NCBI GenBank assembly: GCA_937921935.1
Contig: CAKZWQ010000048.1
Location: 1-55,596, forward strand
DNA from: an uncultured Gammaproteobacteria bacterium
GTDB taxonomy: Bacteria; Pseudomonadota; Gammaproteobacteria; Steroidobacterales; GCA-2729495
DNA: 55,596 nucleotides
Direction of reading: 5' to 3'
Shown: one piece after another, positions 42,992 through 50,858 of the stretch
How the letters are laid out: every line of letters starts with the position of its first letter
Position numbering within the stretch: position 1 is the stretch's first letter
Notes under the pieces: model-generated
Told to the model about the DNA's origin: nothing
The model's input: only the letters and a program-made list of their open reading frames with translations
Database searches by the model: none
Translations under genes and position numbers: made by a program

Positions 42992-44173
42992 ATGGATAGA
43001 GATACCTCAGTGCAGCTGGCCCAGGCGGCCATCAAGGCCAAGAACAAACGGCTGGTGGAAGCCGTTCTCAAGATCAAGGCCGAGCGTGACCAGAATCCTC
43101 AGCCTCCGAAGCCCATTAGCGAATTGCCCCTGATCGCGGTGACCTGTTCCACGGGCTGGGAGTGTTACGCCATTGTCGAGGAGCTGACCAAGACGCGGCA
43201 GTTCCGGGTGCGGGCCCTGTATCGAACACCGGGAACCCAGGCCGCCGCGCGGCTGGAAACCCTGCTCAAGATCACCGAGGCGGAACATCCCGGCTTGCTC
43301 ACCGTGCATCCGGGCGTGGACATGAACTCGGAAGAAAAGCTCACCGCAGCCTTTAAGGATTGCGAGGGCGTGGTCTTGTATTGCACCGCCAACGAAGCCA
43401 AGGCCGGCAAGATTACCAATCACGGCAACGACCCGGTGGGTGGCCGCAAGGCGTTCATGCGCCAGGTGCTGGCCTCACTGGCCGCCCTGAAGGCCAACCC
43501 AAGCGTAAAGCACGTGATTACCCTGGTGTTCCCCACCGACAAAGTGACGGGGCTGGCGGAAGATACGCCTGAGATTCCCTGGTGGATGGGCCAGCGCCTG
43601 CTGTTCTCGGATTTTCTGCGCGGCCAGGGCATTAATGTCACCTGCATTCATCGCCCGGCTTATTACTACGCCATGCACCGCGTGGACTACACCAACACGA
43701 CCCAGGAACGCGGCGATACGGCCCTGTCCAAGACCCGCATCAAGGAAAATAGCCTGTCGGGCATCAATGACCCGGACATCATGATCAATTGGGTGGACGT
43801 GCGTGATGTCGGCAAGTGGTGCGGCACGGTGTTGCAGTACCCGGAAGTGTTCTCCAACGAGAGTTTCTCTATCGCCTCCTGTGCCATGACAGGCGCCGAG
43901 GCAGTGGCGATTGCTGAATCCACCAACAAGCACGGCACCACCTTCAAGTATCGGCAGTTTCCTATGTGGCTCATGAAGGGCCTCAGCCTGATAACGTCTG
44001 AAGTGGTCTATCCCCTGCGCTATGCCCAGTGGTACGGCCATGACGCTAACGCCTATGACTTTGCCAGCAACGAAGATCTGGCCGATCTGGAAAGAATTCA
44101 TCCGCGCTGGACCTTTGAGGCGAAGCTCGAATCATGGGGCATTACCGAACTCAAGCCCGGCCAAAAAGACTAG
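42992..44173 (+). CDS. NmrA-like NAD(P)-binding protein
   Basis: The 393-residue protein has a charged N-terminal helix (about 1-45). An atypical short-chain dehydrogenase/NmrA fold follows: PLIAVTCSTGWECYAIVEELTKTRQFRVRALYR (Gly-poor nucleotide loop), DCEGVVLYCTANEAK, the central HVITLVFPTDK and INWVDVRDVGKWCGTVL. The usual GxxGxxG is replaced by CSTGWEC, so coenzyme binding is uncertain; NmrA proteins can act as redox sensors instead of enzymes. It is probably cotranscribed with the lipoprotein gene 12 bases downstream. Confidence 0.7.
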   Translation: MDRDTSVQLAQAAIKAKNKRLVEAVLKIKAERDQNPQPPKPISELPLIAVTCSTGWECYAIVEELTKTRQFRVRALYRTPGTQAAARLETLLKITEAEHPGLLTVHPGVDMNSEEKLTAAFKDCEGVVLYCTANEAKAGKITNHGNDPVGGRKAFMRQVLASLAALKANPSVKHVITLVFPTDKVTGLAEDTPEIPWWMGQRLLFSDFLRGQGINVTCIHRPAYYYAMHRVDYTNTTQERGDTALSKTRIKENSLSGINDPDIMINWVDVRDVGKWCGTVLQYPEVFSNESFSIASCAMTGAEAVAIAESTNKHGTTFKYRQFPMWLMKGLSLITSEVVYPLRYAQWYGHDANAYDFASNEDLADLERIHPRWTFEAKLESWGITELKPGQKD

Positions 44174-44185
44174 GAGTCTTATTCA

Positions 44186-44566
44186 ATGAAACTTAGCTAT
44201 CTGATACTGATCGTCGCAGCGACCCTGCTGTCTGCCTGCGCGCCCGACGCGCCGACGTCCACCGCCGCCATGGGCGAGGGCCACTGCATGCTCGAAAAGA
44301 TTAATGAGGACGCGGATAACACGGCCATGTGCGTAGAGCCTATGGATGCGGCGACATGTGAGACCCTGGCCGTGGGCCTGGGTGAGGCTTCCATGGGCTT
44401 CGCCGACTACACGGGCGGTACCTTTGTCGCCGGCAGTTGCCCGACGGATGGCGTGACGGCTTCCTGTAATAAGGAAGACGGCAATGATCATTACTACGGT
44501 GATACCACCGGCATGGATATGGGCTGCAAGTTCTCAGGTGGTGAGTGGGTCGCGGCCGAGGCCTGA
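44186..44566 (+). CDS. Small Cys-rich lipoprotein of unknown function
   Basis: The 126-residue product has a lipoprotein signal (TLLSACAPD, Cys18) and a mature part with six Cys (in GHCML, AMCVE, ATCET, GSCPT, ASCNK and GCKF), suggesting three disulfides. An AGGAG site 9 nt before the ATG fixes the start. I do not recognise a family. Its 3' end overlaps the next frame by 22 bases, so it belongs with its neighbours in one transcript. Confidence 0.7.
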   Translation: MKLSYLILIVAATLLSACAPDAPTSTAAMGEGHCMLEKINEDADNTAMCVEPMDAATCETLAVGLGEASMGFADYTGGTFVAGSCPTDGVTASCNKEDGNDHYYGDTTGMDMGCKFSGGEWVAAEA

Positions 44567-45036
44567 GCCGGGCCTTCATCGCGACTCTGGCCTTATCTTT
44601 GGGGGCCTGTGCGAGTTACACCGGGGAAGGCTTTTCGGCTATCGGGACTCCGCCACCTGGCCAGTCCCTCGTCTATGTCTATTCCGGTGAGACGGGCTGC
44701 ATCGACCTGGGGCAGATGAACACCGGCGTGCTAGTGAATGGGGAACAGCAGTTCACCCTGGCCGAGCATGCTTTTGCCGAACTGAGTCTGCCGCCGGGCG
44801 AGTATGCCTTTGACTCTTCAACCGACGACCAGAAAGCCTGTCAGGGGCAATGGTCGCCAGGTAAGTTTTGGCCCACAGTGACGCTGGAGTTGTCCGCCGG
44901 CGTCGTGCATTTTCTTCAGTACAACCCCGCCACGCCGCGGTGCTTGTCCAGCTGTGAGCGGCACCTGGTCGAGGTGCCACGGGCGACGGCGCTCGTCGAA
45001 ATGCAGGGAGCCCGGCAAGTTGCAGTCACGCCCTGA
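44545..45036 (+). CDS. DUF2846-like lipoprotein
   Basis: The 163-residue product starts at GTG 44545 inside the previous gene and has a lipoprotein signal (SLGACASY, Cys22). The mature part reads GQSLVYVYSGE, VLVNGEQQFTLAEHAFAELSLPPGEYAF and VVHFLQYNP, the pattern of DUF2846-type beta domains. It also has Cys in SGETGC, KACQG and RCLSSC. A cytosolic substrate is unlikely; it is probably anchored in the envelope. The start is the weakest point, since no good ribosome site is seen. Confidence 0.62.
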   Translation: MGRGRGLSRAFIATLALSLGACASYTGEGFSAIGTPPPGQSLVYVYSGETGCIDLGQMNTGVLVNGEQQFTLAEHAFAELSLPPGEYAFDSSTDDQKACQGQWSPGKFWPTVTLELSAGVVHFLQYNPATPRCLSSCERHLVEVPRATALVEMQGARQVAVTP

Positions 45037-45079
45037 GAAATGGCTGTTACGATGACCCTGAGAAATACAGGAATACTCG

Positions 45080-46078
45080 ATGCAATGGCAGCAAGTTCTT
45101 AAGGCCGCCCCCTGGGGTGTGCGTGCCATGCCCCGCGGTGGCGTGATGGATGGCTATTTCTACGTCGTCAGTGGCCGCAAGGGTGCCATCAAGATCTACA
45201 GTGACACCTGGCGCAGTGCCGACGGTATTAACTGGGAATGCATGTCGAAAAAGGCGGGCTGGGGAAAACGCTGCTACCCGGAAGTGGACTGCATTGACGG
45301 CCACCTTATACTCAATGGCGGCCAGTCTTTAAGTACCTTCTACAACGATGTGTGGCGTTCCGCAGACTGCGGTCGCACCTGGGAGCAGGTCTGTGGGCAG
45401 GCGCCGTGGAATATTCGCGCCGGGCATCACAGTCACGCCATCGACGGCCACATTTATCTGTTCGGCGGCGCGCGCAATTCCTTCGACCGGATCTTCTATC
45501 CCGAACTGTGGGTCAGCAAAGACCTGGGCGAGACCTGGGAACTGCGTGCTGAACTGCCCCCGGACATGGGTCGGGCCGGCATGCAGGTCATGTATATCGA
45601 CGGCACTATTTATTTCATGGGCGGCGATCACGACAAACCGGTTTTCCAGGCTAACTGGGCCGGCCGTCGCAACGATGTCTGGAAGTCCGACGACAAGGGT
45701 GAGACCTGGGAGTGCCTGGGGCAGGCGCCCTGGATCCCGCGAACCGGTCACCAGGGCATTGCTCACAATAGCAAGGTCTATGTGATCGGCGGTCATGCCC
45801 AGGGTGAGCACAAGTACCGCCAGGTCCTGATGCACGACCTGTGGACCTGGGAGCCGAAGGCCTGTGGCGAAGGCATGGAAGGCTGGCAGCACGTCACCGA
45901 TAACGTGTGGGGCTGCGAAGACAACCCGGGCCGCGACGGCAAAAGCGACTTCATGTTCGAAGTCCACGACAACAAGCTGTGGACCTTCGGCGGCGATCGC
46001 GAGGTCATGTCACCGTGGCCTCAGGATAATGATGTGTGGGCAGCCCGGCTGCCCGTCACGCCGGCCGACGAGGGCTGA
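45080..46078 (+). CDS. Kelch/Asp-box beta-propeller protein
   Basis: The 332-residue protein is a six-bladed-type propeller. Four Asp-box-like turns, S-x-D-x-G-x-(T/N)-W, are visible (SADGINWE, SADCGRTWE, SKDLGETWE, SDDKGETWE). They alternate with kelch-type glycine pairs (ILNGGQS, YLFGGARN, YFMGGDHD, YVIGGHAQ, WTFGGDRE). There is no signal peptide, so it may stay in the cytoplasm. Kelch and Asp-box propellers bind proteins or sugars; no sialidase catalytic residues are seen. A decayed copy of its last 35 codons lies at 47278-47385. Confidence 0.75.
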   Translation: MQWQQVLKAAPWGVRAMPRGGVMDGYFYVVSGRKGAIKIYSDTWRSADGINWECMSKKAGWGKRCYPEVDCIDGHLILNGGQSLSTFYNDVWRSADCGRTWEQVCGQAPWNIRAGHHSHAIDGHIYLFGGARNSFDRIFYPELWVSKDLGETWELRAELPPDMGRAGMQVMYIDGTIYFMGGDHDKPVFQANWAGRRNDVWKSDDKGETWECLGQAPWIPRTGHQGIAHNSKVYVIGGHAQGEHKYRQVLMHDLWTWEPKACGEGMEGWQHVTDNVWGCEDNPGRDGKSDFMFEVHDNKLWTFGGDREVMSPWPQDNDVWAARLPVTPADEG

Positions 46079-46213
46079 TTCCCGGCAGGCCGGATACCGT
46101 TAAGCCTGCAAAGAACGCACTGATCTTCGTGCCAGTCACCACGCTCGGTGCCAAAGCCCGCGCGCGGCCATTCCCGCGCACCGGCCACAGCACCTGGACT
46201 GGCCCAAAACGTC

Positions 46214-46933
46214 TTAGAGCTTATCCTGCCAGCCGTCGCGGTGCCTGGTGATATACGCAGCGGTGTAGACCAGGGTACCGGTAATGATGGGCTCACCCAT
46301 GTTGCTGAAAATACCACCGGTGCTGCTAAAGGGGATCGCAAAGAGCACCAGCACGCCGACGGAAATCAGAAACAGCCATTTGAAGCCCACCTTCCACCAC
46401 AGATACGCGCCGAACAGAATTTGCAGATTGCTCAGCGTCATCGCCGGTAGCGGCGGGATGGACTGACCGGCCCCGACGACCGAGTCCGGGCTGCAGACTG
46501 TGTAGTCCCTGATCGAGGTGGTATAGCGCAGGGTGTCGGCGAAGCAGGAAGGGTAGAAGCTGGAGTTCTTGAACAGGAACAGGTCATGCAGCATGAAGTA
46601 GCTGGCCAGCGCACCGAAGGCAGCCATCACGAACCAGGGTTGCGCCCAGCGAAAGCCGGCCTGTCTGGCCATGGCGGCAAGGGAAACCAGGGCGAAGGGC
46701 AGAAAAACATAGTGGGCGAGGAAGCGCACCGTGTTCAGGTCCACCAGCAGCTGGCCCTCGCCCAGGGTGCTGCCCAGGCCGATGACCACGTTGTCGTACC
46801 ACAGCAGGCCCAGTGGCACCGTGGCCAGCCATAAAGCCGTGCTGGGGTATTGGCGGTAGAGGCGCATTGCCCAGACCAGGAGACCGAAATCCACCACGGC
46901 AATGACGAGAAAACCTGCTGACAAGGGCCCCAT
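46214..46933 (-). CDS. Multi-pass membrane protein of unknown function
   Basis: The 239-residue protein has about six to seven hydrophobic helices (near 5-23, 32-52, 70-88, 98-116, 165-180, 184-203 and 212-228). A soluble loop with two Cys lies at about 120-155 (YPSCFADTLRYTTSIRDYTVCSP). A good ribosome site (AGGAGG) sits 5 nt before ATG 46933, so it is very likely translated. I do not recognise the family. It is convergent with the kelch gene. Confidence 0.6.
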   Translation of the reverse strand: MGPLSAGFLVIAVVDFGLLVWAMRLYRQYPSTALWLATVPLGLLWYDNVVIGLGSTLGEGQLLVDLNTVRFLAHYVFLPFALVSLAAMARQAGFRWAQPWFVMAAFGALASYFMLHDLFLFKNSSFYPSCFADTLRYTTSIRDYTVCSPDSVVGAGQSIPPLPAMTLSNLQILFGAYLWWKVGFKWLFLISVGVLVLFAIPFSSTGGIFSNMGEPIITGTLVYTAAYITRHRDGWQDKL

Positions 46934-47084
46934 GGCATCCTCCTGATTAGTTGAGCGGCCAGTCTAGGGAAGATCAGCGTCGCGGGGTGGGTGGTTTCGG
47001 GCCCGTCGCCGCACTGTGGAAACCCCGCAGGTGAGCAGTTGCCGGTCACAAAATCCCCGCTAGTGGCGGCGGCTGTCCGGTCAG

Positions 47085-47166
47085 GGCTATCGCGATTCGT
47101 CGCCGCGGCTGTCAACAAGATTAGATCCTGTCGGCCCCTTCCGGGGTTTGGATCTTGGCGATAGCC
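47085..47166. other. Long imperfect hairpin
   Basis: Nested complementary segments fold as one stem: GGCTATCGC (47085-47093) with GCGATAGCC (47158-47166), CAAG/ATCC parts (47116-47128) with GGATCTTG (47150-47157), and CCCC (47135-47138) with GGGG (47143-47146). The left side has a 22-base bulge. It could be a decayed mobile palindrome or a structured RNA. Confidence 0.4.
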
Positions 47167-47222
47167 GAGTTCCGGGGCTTGATGCTGCCAACTCCGGGTG
47201 CTTTCTGTACAGCTTCGAAGAT

Positions 47223-47277
47223 ATGGTGACAGTGAACTTAGTTCTTCGATCCGGGAGAGCAAGTGAACTGTCACCAT
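47223..47277. repeat. REP-like inverted repeat, family B
   Basis: Eleven-base perfect arms ATGGTGACAGT (47223-47233) and its complement (47267-47277) flank a 33-base centre. Inner bases continue partly paired (GAACTT against AAGTGA). The GGTGACAGT core differs from the repeats at 42.8 and 50.7 kb. The right arm touches the kelch remnant. Confidence 0.65.
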
Positions 47278-47385
47278 CTTGAGCCAAACCACGGCAAACT
47301 CTGGATTCTGGACGACGACCTCGAATGCCTTTCCCCGTGGCTCCAGGACAATGATTGGTGCGCAGCCGAACTGCCCGGGAAATAA
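47278..47385 (+). pseudogene. Decayed C-terminal tail of a second kelch/Asp-box gene
   Basis: Codons from 47278 to the TAA at 47383-47385 read LEPNHGKLWILDDDLECLSP, then WLQDNDWCAAELPGK. They line up residue by residue with the end of the intact protein at 45080-46078 (FEVHDNKLWTFGGDREVMSP, then WPQDNDVWAARLP). No start or upstream part survives; the homology stops at the palindrome to its left. Confidence 0.75.
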
Positions 47386-47394
47386 AACTCTAGT

Positions 47395-47540
47395 CTTAAG
47401 TTAAATCCTTTAATGCTGGCAAACAGCATGCGAGGTATTCAGTGGGTCTTTGTTTCTCAGCTATCGCCGTTTTGAGCAGCAGTCGTTATTTCGCGTAATT
47501 GAATTGACCTACGTTGTTCGCACCGATCGCGGGGTGCGCA
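47395..47540 (+). repeat. Duplicated leader, copy A
   Basis: This stretch matches 49176-49316. Shared blocks are CTTAAGT, CAAACAGCAT, a 17-base identity beginning TTGAGCAGCAGTC (47472-47488), TGAATTGACCTA and GCGCAATGTAT. The distance from the 17-base block to the ATG is identical in both copies, so regulation was copied with the gene. Confidence 0.75.
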
Positions 47541-48962
47541 ATGTATAGAATTCTCTCTCTGGGCTTATGCTTAGCCCTGGCTGGTTGTAATGACGACAAC
47601 AGTCTCGATGGCGGCAATGCCGTGGCTGAGGCCAACTCTGCCTGGTTAACAGCACTGTCGGTTAATGAGCCCATGGTCATCGAGAGCCCGTCCGAGCCCA
47701 GTCTGGTAGACGACACGGCGCCGCCGATCGCGGACGAGCCCATGGATGATCCTGAGGAGCCGGCACCTCAGGAGCCGATTCCGGATCCCAGTCCTGTGAT
47801 TCTCCCGCCGGCAGAGCAGCCGCCGGCAGAGGAGTCCCCCGCAGAGCAGCCCCCCGCAGAGGAGTCCCCCACAGAGGAGCCCCCACCGGTGGTTGAGGGC
47901 CAGGCGGCCCCTTACCCGCTGCTGTTCTGGACGGATATGCAGACTCACTTTAATGAGTGGCAGTCATCAACCTCGCCGTCAACACAGCAATTCTTTCGGG
48001 ATCATTACACCGTCGGTCAGGTCTATCGGCCTTTTGCCGACAGGTCTCTGGATTGGTGGGGGAAGGATCACGCGATCGAGTATGAGGCCGCGACCGGCTC
48101 TAAATCCGGGTGGCCGGACTTTGCCGATTATGAGCCATTTATTCTCAAGGACGCGGACGGCCGCCGCCTGTTTTTCAACTTCGCTTGCGACGGGGCGGGC
48201 ACTTGCTCGCAGTATGCCGAGGACATAGGCGACCCGGATTGGCAGCGCCTTCGGATTGAGCGAATGCGGCCGTCAGTCGAGGCCGGTTATATCGGCCTCT
48301 GGTTAGACAACATCAACCTCACTCACCCAAACGGCGGCTTTAGCGTCACCGACGGCCGGGGCAATTCAATCACGCCGATTGATCCGGCGACCGGTGAGCC
48401 TATGACCCGGCTTGGCTATGACCGCAAGTGGGTTGAGTGGCTTGAGTTGATCCGCGCCGAGTGGCCTGACATCACCATTGCTCATAATAGTATCTGGTAC
48501 ATAAGCAACCAGCGGACAGAGGAGATCCGCCGCCAGCATCTCGCGGCGGATCTCATCAACATTGAGCGCGGCTTTGTTGACTACGGCGTGAAAGAGGGTG
48601 GCGGGCGCTATGGGTTTGATTCGCTGCTTGCCTATATTGATTGGGTCCACGGGCTAGGCGTCAAAGTTATCTATGACACCAAGGGGCCAGGCGGCACCGG
48701 CTCGCAAATCACAGAGCAAGAATTTTTGTATGCAGTCGCGACTTACTGGCTAGCCAGAGAGCCAGGCGATTTGTTGGGCATTGACGATCCGTCAAAGATC
48801 GCCCCCGACGCTTGGCGGCCAGAGCTTGATGTTGACCTCGGCCAACCGCTCGGCCCGCGTTATGGTTCGCAACCTTATCGCCGTGACTTTGAATGCGGAA
48901 GCGTCACGGTATGGGGGCCACCTGAACGCCGTGGTCAGATCACGCAGATTGCCTGCGAATGA
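47541..48962 (+). CDS. Glycoside hydrolase-like (GHL15-type TIM barrel) lipoprotein
   Basis: ATG 47541 gives 473 residues with a lipoprotein signal (LALAGCNDD, Cys16). An acidic Pro-rich spacer follows (about 45-120, with PAEE(S/Q)P repeats). A probable TIM-barrel domain covers about 125-473: LLFWTDMQTHF, YEPFILKDADGRRLFFNFACDG, GYIGLWLDNINLTH (likely active-site Asp), ITIAHNSIWY, NIERGFVDYG and VIYDTKG. This order resembles hypothetical glycosyl hydrolase family 15 and related alpha-galactosaminidase-like barrels. It would act on polysaccharide at the cell surface. The next gene is a shortened paralogue. Confidence 0.65.
   Translation: MYRILSLGLCLALAGCNDDNSLDGGNAVAEANSAWLTALSVNEPMVIESPSEPSLVDDTAPPIADEPMDDPEEPAPQEPIPDPSPVILPPAEQPPAEESPAEQPPAEESPTEEPPPVVEGQAAPYPLLFWTDMQTHFNEWQSSTSPSTQQFFRDHYTVGQVYRPFADRSLDWWGKDHAIEYEAATGSKSGWPDFADYEPFILKDADGRRLFFNFACDGAGTCSQYAEDIGDPDWQRLRIERMRPSVEAGYIGLWLDNINLTHPNGGFSVTDGRGNSITPIDPATGEPMTRLGYDRKWVEWLELIRAEWPDITIAHNSIWYISNQRTEEIRRQHLAADLINIERGFVDYGVKEGGGRYGFDSLLAYIDWVHGLGVKVIYDTKGPGGTGSQITEQEFLYAVATYWLAREPGDLLGIDDPSKIAPDAWRPELDVDLGQPLGPRYGSQPYRRDFECGSVTVWGPPERRGQITQIACE
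47811..47886 (+). repeat. In-gene tandem repeat coding the PAEE(S/Q)P spacer
   Basis: About five near-identical 15-base units encode Pro-Ala-Glu-Glu/Gln-Ser/Pro steps in the spacer of the glycoside-hydrolase-like lipoprotein. Such repeats can change length by slippage without a frameshift. Confidence 0.7.
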
Positions 48963-48995
48963 TCCGAATGCTGCCGGCGATTCATCCGGCTGGCA

Positions 48996-49160
48996 ATGTC
49001 TGAGAATCACAACACGCCCCAGGCATGGGCGGTTTTTCTCGCGGAAGATGGTCTCGCGAACCATGGAGTGCGATATCACAGCCCGGGGTATCGGTTATTG
49101 CGTGGCCGAACGAGATACTCGCTTTACCCGGGGAACAGGCTGGATTCGCCCAGCAACTAA
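48996..49160 (+). CDS. Possible small protein of 54 residues
   Basis: An ATG frame of 54 codons (MSENHNTPQAWAVFLAEDGL to a TAA) lies 33 bases after the glycoside-hydrolase-like gene. Codon use is not unlike that of its neighbours, but there is no ribosome site or known family. It may be a remnant or chance. Confidence 0.2.
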   Translation: MSENHNTPQAWAVFLAEDGLANHGVRYHSPGYRLLRGRTRYSLYPGNRLDSPSN

Positions 49161-49175
49161 AACGCTGGCATTAGG

Positions 49176-49316
49176 CTTAAGTACCAAAAGCCAGCAAACA
49201 GCATACCGGGCGATCAATTGGTCGTAATAGCCGGACTATTGGGTGTATTGAGCAGCAGTCGTTACTTTGAGTATCTGAATTGACCTAAGTTGTTTATTCG
49301 GATGGCGGGGCGCGCA
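49176..49316 (+). repeat. Duplicated leader, copy B
   Basis: Homologous to 47395-47540. The 17-base identical block lies at 49248-49264, and the spacing from it to the start codon is the same as in copy A. Confidence 0.75.
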
Positions 49317-50174
49317 ATGTATCGGCTTTTCTTACTGGCATTATGTCTAATTCTGGCAGGCTGCAATAGCGAAGACAGCTCGGGCTCCGGCGCTGCGGTG
49401 GCTCAGATCAATGCTGCCGCGCCGAGGGCACTGCAGGTTCAGTCGCCACCCATTGTCGAGAGCCCCTCCCAGGACAGTCTCGCGCCGCCCGTGGTCGAGA
49501 GTCCGTCCGCGTACAGTGTGGTAGACGACGTCCAGATGGAACCTTCGGATGAGCCCCCGCCGGCGCCTGAGGTATCGCCGTCCGACAAGTCCCGTTTCCC
49601 GGTAATCATTTTCAGTTACCTGTTTGAATACTTTGACCGGTATCACCGCGAACGGTCGGCAGACGACATGGCGCATTTTTACCGGGCGCAGGTCTATTTT
49701 GCCTTCGCTGATCGCTTGCGGGCCTGGTTCGCGGTGCAGGATGATCAGGTGCTCCGTCAGCATCTGGCGGCTGAATACATCCACCTGGAGCGGGGTTTTA
49801 TTGACGATGGCATCGTTGCCGGTGATGGCCCCGACAGCTTCGATAGCTTCCTCGATTACCTGGACTGGGTACACGGCCTGGGCCGCACGATCATCTTTGG
49901 CCACAACGATGACTTCATGAGCGCACAAGAGTTCGATTACGCACTCGCCGCCTATTTCCTGGTGCGTGAGGACAAAGATATGTTCGGCATCAATGATGCC
50001 AGCCGCACGCTGCCCGGCAACTGGGACAGCCGCCTGGACCTCGACCTGGGGGCGCCCCTGGGCCCGCGCACGGATAACGGTGGCTTCTATACCCGCAACT
50101 TCGAGTGCGGCAGCGTCACGGTCTGGGGTCCGCCTGAACGACTTGGCCAGATAACGCAGACTGCTTGCGAGTAA
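49317..50174 (+). CDS. Paralogue of the glycoside hydrolase-like lipoprotein with a large in-frame deletion
   Basis: The 285-residue product shares the lipoprotein signal (LILAGCNSE), the acidic spacer and the C-terminal part (QHLAAEYIHLERGF, DWVHGLG, GAPLGPR, FECGSVTVWGPPER) with the protein at 47541-48962. Between the shared FADR (130-133) and QHLAA (148-152) it has 14 residues where the full-length protein has about 163. The lost part contains the LWLDNIN strand, the likely catalytic Asp. The reading frame is open with normal codon use, so it may be a stable non-catalytic product or an early pseudogene. Confidence 0.65.
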   Translation: MYRLFLLALCLILAGCNSEDSSGSGAAVAQINAAAPRALQVQSPPIVESPSQDSLAPPVVESPSAYSVVDDVQMEPSDEPPPAPEVSPSDKSRFPVIIFSYLFEYFDRYHRERSADDMAHFYRAQVYFAFADRLRAWFAVQDDQVLRQHLAAEYIHLERGFIDDGIVAGDGPDSFDSFLDYLDWVHGLGRTIIFGHNDDFMSAQEFDYALAAYFLVREDKDMFGINDASRTLPGNWDSRLDLDLGAPLGPRTDNGGFYTRNFECGSVTVWGPPERLGQITQTACE

Positions 50175-50215
50175 GCAGGGCAGTAAACCTGGGTCAGTGT
50201 CTCTAAACTAAACAA

Positions 50216-50728
50216 ATGAACGACCCCGTCTGGGTATTTGGCTACGGCTCGCTGATCTGGCGGCCGGATTTTCCCTACCTGGAAGCGCGTCCGGCCCACG
50301 TGACGGGCTGGGCACGGCGCTTCTGGCAGGGGTCCCATGACCATCGCGGCCTGCCGTCGGACCCGGGCCGGGTGGTAACCCTCATCGAGGCGCCCGGTGA
50401 GCTGTGCGCAGGGCGCGCGTACCAGGTGGAGCCCGAGGTATTTGAACACCTGGATCACCGCGAGAAGAACGGCTATGAACAGCGTTCAGTGCAGATTGTG
50501 TTTGATGACGGCCCGGTGGAAGGCGTTGTATATATCGGTGCGCCCGGCAACTTTGCTTTCCTGGGTGATGCCCCCCTGGCCGATATCGTGGCGCAGATTC
50601 ATCGCAGCGCGGGGCCTAGCGGCAGCAACGCGGATTACCTGTTGCAGCTGGCCCAGGCGCTGCGTGCCATGGGCGTAGCGGACTCTCACGTGTTCGAGCT
50701 GGAGGCGTGCCTGCTAGAAAGACTGTAG
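50216..50728 (+). CDS. ChaC-like gamma-glutamylcyclotransferase
   Basis: The 170-residue cytoplasmic protein has the substrate loop VFGYGSLIW (7-15), the ARRFWQGSHDHRG segment and the catalytic Glu E83 in DHREKNGY. These are diagnostic of ChaC proteins, which cleave glutathione to 5-oxoproline and Cys-Gly. Length is typical of bacterial ChaC. It ends just before a palindromic repeat at 50741, and no operon partner is seen. Confidence 0.92.
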   Translation: MNDPVWVFGYGSLIWRPDFPYLEARPAHVTGWARRFWQGSHDHRGLPSDPGRVVTLIEAPGELCAGRAYQVEPEVFEHLDHREKNGYEQRSVQIVFDDGPVEGVVYIGAPGNFAFLGDAPLADIVAQIHRSAGPSGSNADYLLQLAQALRAMGVADSHVFELEACLLERL

Positions 50729-50740
50729 TACGGTGAGAAT

Positions 50741-50785
50741 TCGGGGACATTCTTCTTTTCGCAAAGAAAAGAAGAATGTCCCCGA
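50741..50785. repeat. REP-like inverted repeat, family C
   Basis: A perfect 20-bp hairpin (50741-50760 with 50766-50785) with a 5-base loop; arms begin TCGGGGACATTCTTC. This sequence type is common in RAYT-linked palindromes and here sits 12 bases after the ChaC-like gene, so it may also act as a transcript end. Confidence 0.82.
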
Positions 50786-50858
50786 TATCTGACTAGCCGA
50801 TTGAATCCGAAACTCAAAGCGGGCATTGATCGTTATCGAAAATGCCCCGCTGCCCGAC

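Larger units (their letters stand above)
46934..47540. other. Gene-free stretch with hairpins, REP-like repeat and a gene remnant
   Basis: No intact gene is seen in about 600 bases. The stretch holds a long imperfect hairpin (47085-47166), a palindromic repeat (47223-47277), the decayed tail of a kelch gene (47278-47385) and the duplicated leader (47395-47540) of the glycoside-hydrolase-like gene. Confidence 0.6.
48963..49316. other. Region between the two paralogues
   Basis: It holds a possible small gene (48996-49160) and the second copy of the duplicated leader (49176-49316). Nothing else is recognised. Confidence 0.5.

Noticed and set aside
47100-47280. An open frame upstream of the kelch remnant that could be more of the same gene
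   Set aside because: The translation shows no similarity to the propeller and part of it is the palindromic repeat itself.
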